Part shown: piece after piece, positions 63,064 through 64,000 of the stretch
How positions within the stretch are numbered: position 1 is the first letter of the stretch
Layout of the letters: each line of letters opens with the position of its first letter
Notes under the pieces: model-generated
What the model was told of the DNA's origin: nothing
What the model saw: only the letters and a program-made list of their open reading frames with translations
Databases searched by the model: none
NCBI GenBank assembly: GCA_965249895.1
Contig: CBDFNC010000005.1
Span: 1,116,001-1,180,000, forward strand
Direction: 5' to 3'
From: CBDFNC01 sp965249895
GTDB taxonomy: Bacteria; Pseudomonadota; Gammaproteobacteria; Enterobacterales; CBDFNC01
Length of the DNA: 64,000 nucleotides
Position numbers and translations under genes: made by a program

Positions 63064-63843
63064 ATGAAATATATTGCGCTATTGACTTGTTTATTGGTTC
63101 TCCCCCTCTCTGCCAACACTGAGAAAAAAGTTCTCCGTATATCTTCCATCGACTGGTGTCCGCAACTGTGTCCAAGCGGGCAAAATCCTGGCTATATCGT
63201 TGACTTACTCAAACTGATATTTGATGACAGTCCCTATCAACTCAGCATAGAAACAGTTCCCTGGTCCAGAGCAATCAAACAAACACGCATTGGGGATACC
63301 TATGCGCTGCTATCTCCCGCCAAAGCCGAAGCTCCCGACCTGACTTATCCTGAGTTTGAAGTTGGAACACAAAGAATGTGTTTTTTTGTGAATAAAGCAT
63401 CTAGCTGGAAATATCAAAACCCCAAATCACTAGAAGGCTTAAAAATCGGTATCGCTATTGATACTTCCATAGAGGAACTCAACGAATTTGTGAGACGCAA
63501 CCCACGCGCCCTGCAATATTTGCCTTACAACGACAGCTATATTATCAAAAGCCTGAGAAAGCTTGATCGCAAACGCATTGATACCTTTTTGTTCACCTAC
63601 AACACCACTATCTATGAAATGAACAAGTTGGACGTTGCGAAAAAATACAAGAGCGTTGGTTGTGTGTCAGAAGCCAATATTTATATGGCCCTCTCTCCCG
63701 CTCCGGCATTAGCGTCAGAAGTAAATAAGATCAAAGCACTATTTGACCAAAAAATGGCTAAGTTAAGGAAAACCGATCAAATAGACAGGGTAATGAGAAA
63801 ATACAAGCTAAAATCCTGGCTCCACCACACAAAAGTTAAATGA
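63064..63843 (+). CDS. Periplasmic substrate-binding-domain protein (SBP_bac_3-like)
   Basis: 259 residues with a signal peptide (IALLTCLLVLPLSANT). The layout (RISSIDWCPQLCPSGQNPGY IVDLLKLIF, VPWSRAIKQTRIGDTYALLS, LKIGIAIDTS, IDRVMRKYK) is that of amino-acid-type ABC binding proteins used as free-standing sensors or receptors in gammaproteobacteria. No transporter gene is adjacent. Ligand unknown. Confidence 0.82.
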   Translation: MKYIALLTCLLVLPLSANTEKKVLRISSIDWCPQLCPSGQNPGYIVDLLKLIFDDSPYQLSIETVPWSRAIKQTRIGDTYALLSPAKAEAPDLTYPEFEVGTQRMCFFVNKASSWKYQNPKSLEGLKIGIAIDTSIEELNEFVRRNPRALQYLPYNDSYIIKSLRKLDRKRIDTFLFTYNTTIYEMNKLDVAKKYKSVGCVSEANIYMALSPAPALASEVNKIKALFDQKMAKLRKTDQIDRVMRKYKLKSWLHHTKVK

Positions 63844-64000
63844 GCAGCATTTTAGCAATACTTTTGCTCAGAATTACGGGCTAAGTTGGAGCCTGAGACT
63901 GTTTATATTGGATGATGAAAATCATTAAAATTGTTAAATACACCGCTTTTCAACCAACTGAGCAATCGTTCTTATCGCCTGTTCAAATAGATTGTTTTGC
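63844..64000. other. Window end, no supported gene
   Basis: A weak inverted pair TGAGCA/TGCTCA follows the preceding gene at 63841-63871. No gene is seen in the last 130 bases. Confidence 0.3.

Overview
The window looks like chromosomal DNA of a marine gammaproteobacterium, probably Alteromonadales-like. Supporting genes include a BepA-TusA-PerM-ArsC-DUF2069 block, an Hda-DUF2066 pair, a UraA-Upp / PurM-PurN block, a full cyo quinol oxidase operon, a TAXI-type TRAP transporter with DctB/DctD-like regulators, a FecI/FecR pair and a LpxL-like acyltransferase. The order is recognised from family knowledge; no database search was run. No rRNA, tRNA or CRISPR array was seen.

Layout. 0-9 kb is an eroded accessory region: a predicted kinase, an ABA4-like membrane protein, a GNAT acetyltransferase, FecI/FecR, LpxL-like, and many broken genes (methyltransferase, GNAT, IS66 and IS3 remnants) with two kinds of short tandem repeat. 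9.1-13.4 kb is a housekeeping block (perM, tusA-like, bepA, a thiol-disulfide lipoprotein, arsC, DUF2069). 13.6-20.8 kb is a sigma54-type module: a DctD-like activator, a TAXI receptor behind a good -24/-12 promoter, a fused TRAP permease and a convergent DctB-like kinase. 21-27.9 kb holds a CBS protein, a DMT exporter, a Crp-type regulator, broken chemoreceptor and binding-protein genes, and two insertion sequences (ISNCY-like; IS110/IS1111-like). 27.9-29.8 kb is hda-DUF2066. 30-39 kb is accessory again: a membrane-anchored MutS-like ATPase, a DUF885 peptidase, a 514-residue orphan protein and remnants of IS110, IS6, IS66, a LysR gene and a class IV aminotransferase. 39.6-46 kb is cyoABCDE-SCO-PCu(A)C plus one secreted unknown. 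46.7-49.4 kb is a convergent response regulator/histidine kinase pair. 49.8-51.4 kb is a Tn5/IS50-like insertion sequence. 51.6-55.5 kb is uraA, upp, purM, purN. 55.5-64 kb holds a GNAT, an oxidoreductase, a broken deoD, a nitrilase gene split by an IS630 element carrying an AbrB-like gene, a DUF333 lipoprotein, sigZ, an ArsI/CadI-like protein and a periplasmic binding protein.

Main theme. Three parts of what is usually one neighbourhood (bepA block, hda-DUF2066, uraA-upp-purMN) are separated here by mobile-element-rich segments. At least three families of small non-autonomous elements are scattered through these segments. One family (called MITE-A here) has an intact 186-bp copy with an 8-bp target duplication inside a chemoreceptor gene. 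Another copy of the same family is split by the IS50-like element, so the window carries both the filled and the empty site. A second family (MITE-B) has ends related to AGTGCCCGTCCTGAAAC and one of its copies hosts the IS1111-type element. Candidate novel items are the IS630 element with an AbrB-type passenger and a palindrome between the divergent genes, the presumed bridge-RNA region of the IS1111-type element, and the orphan 514-residue protein.
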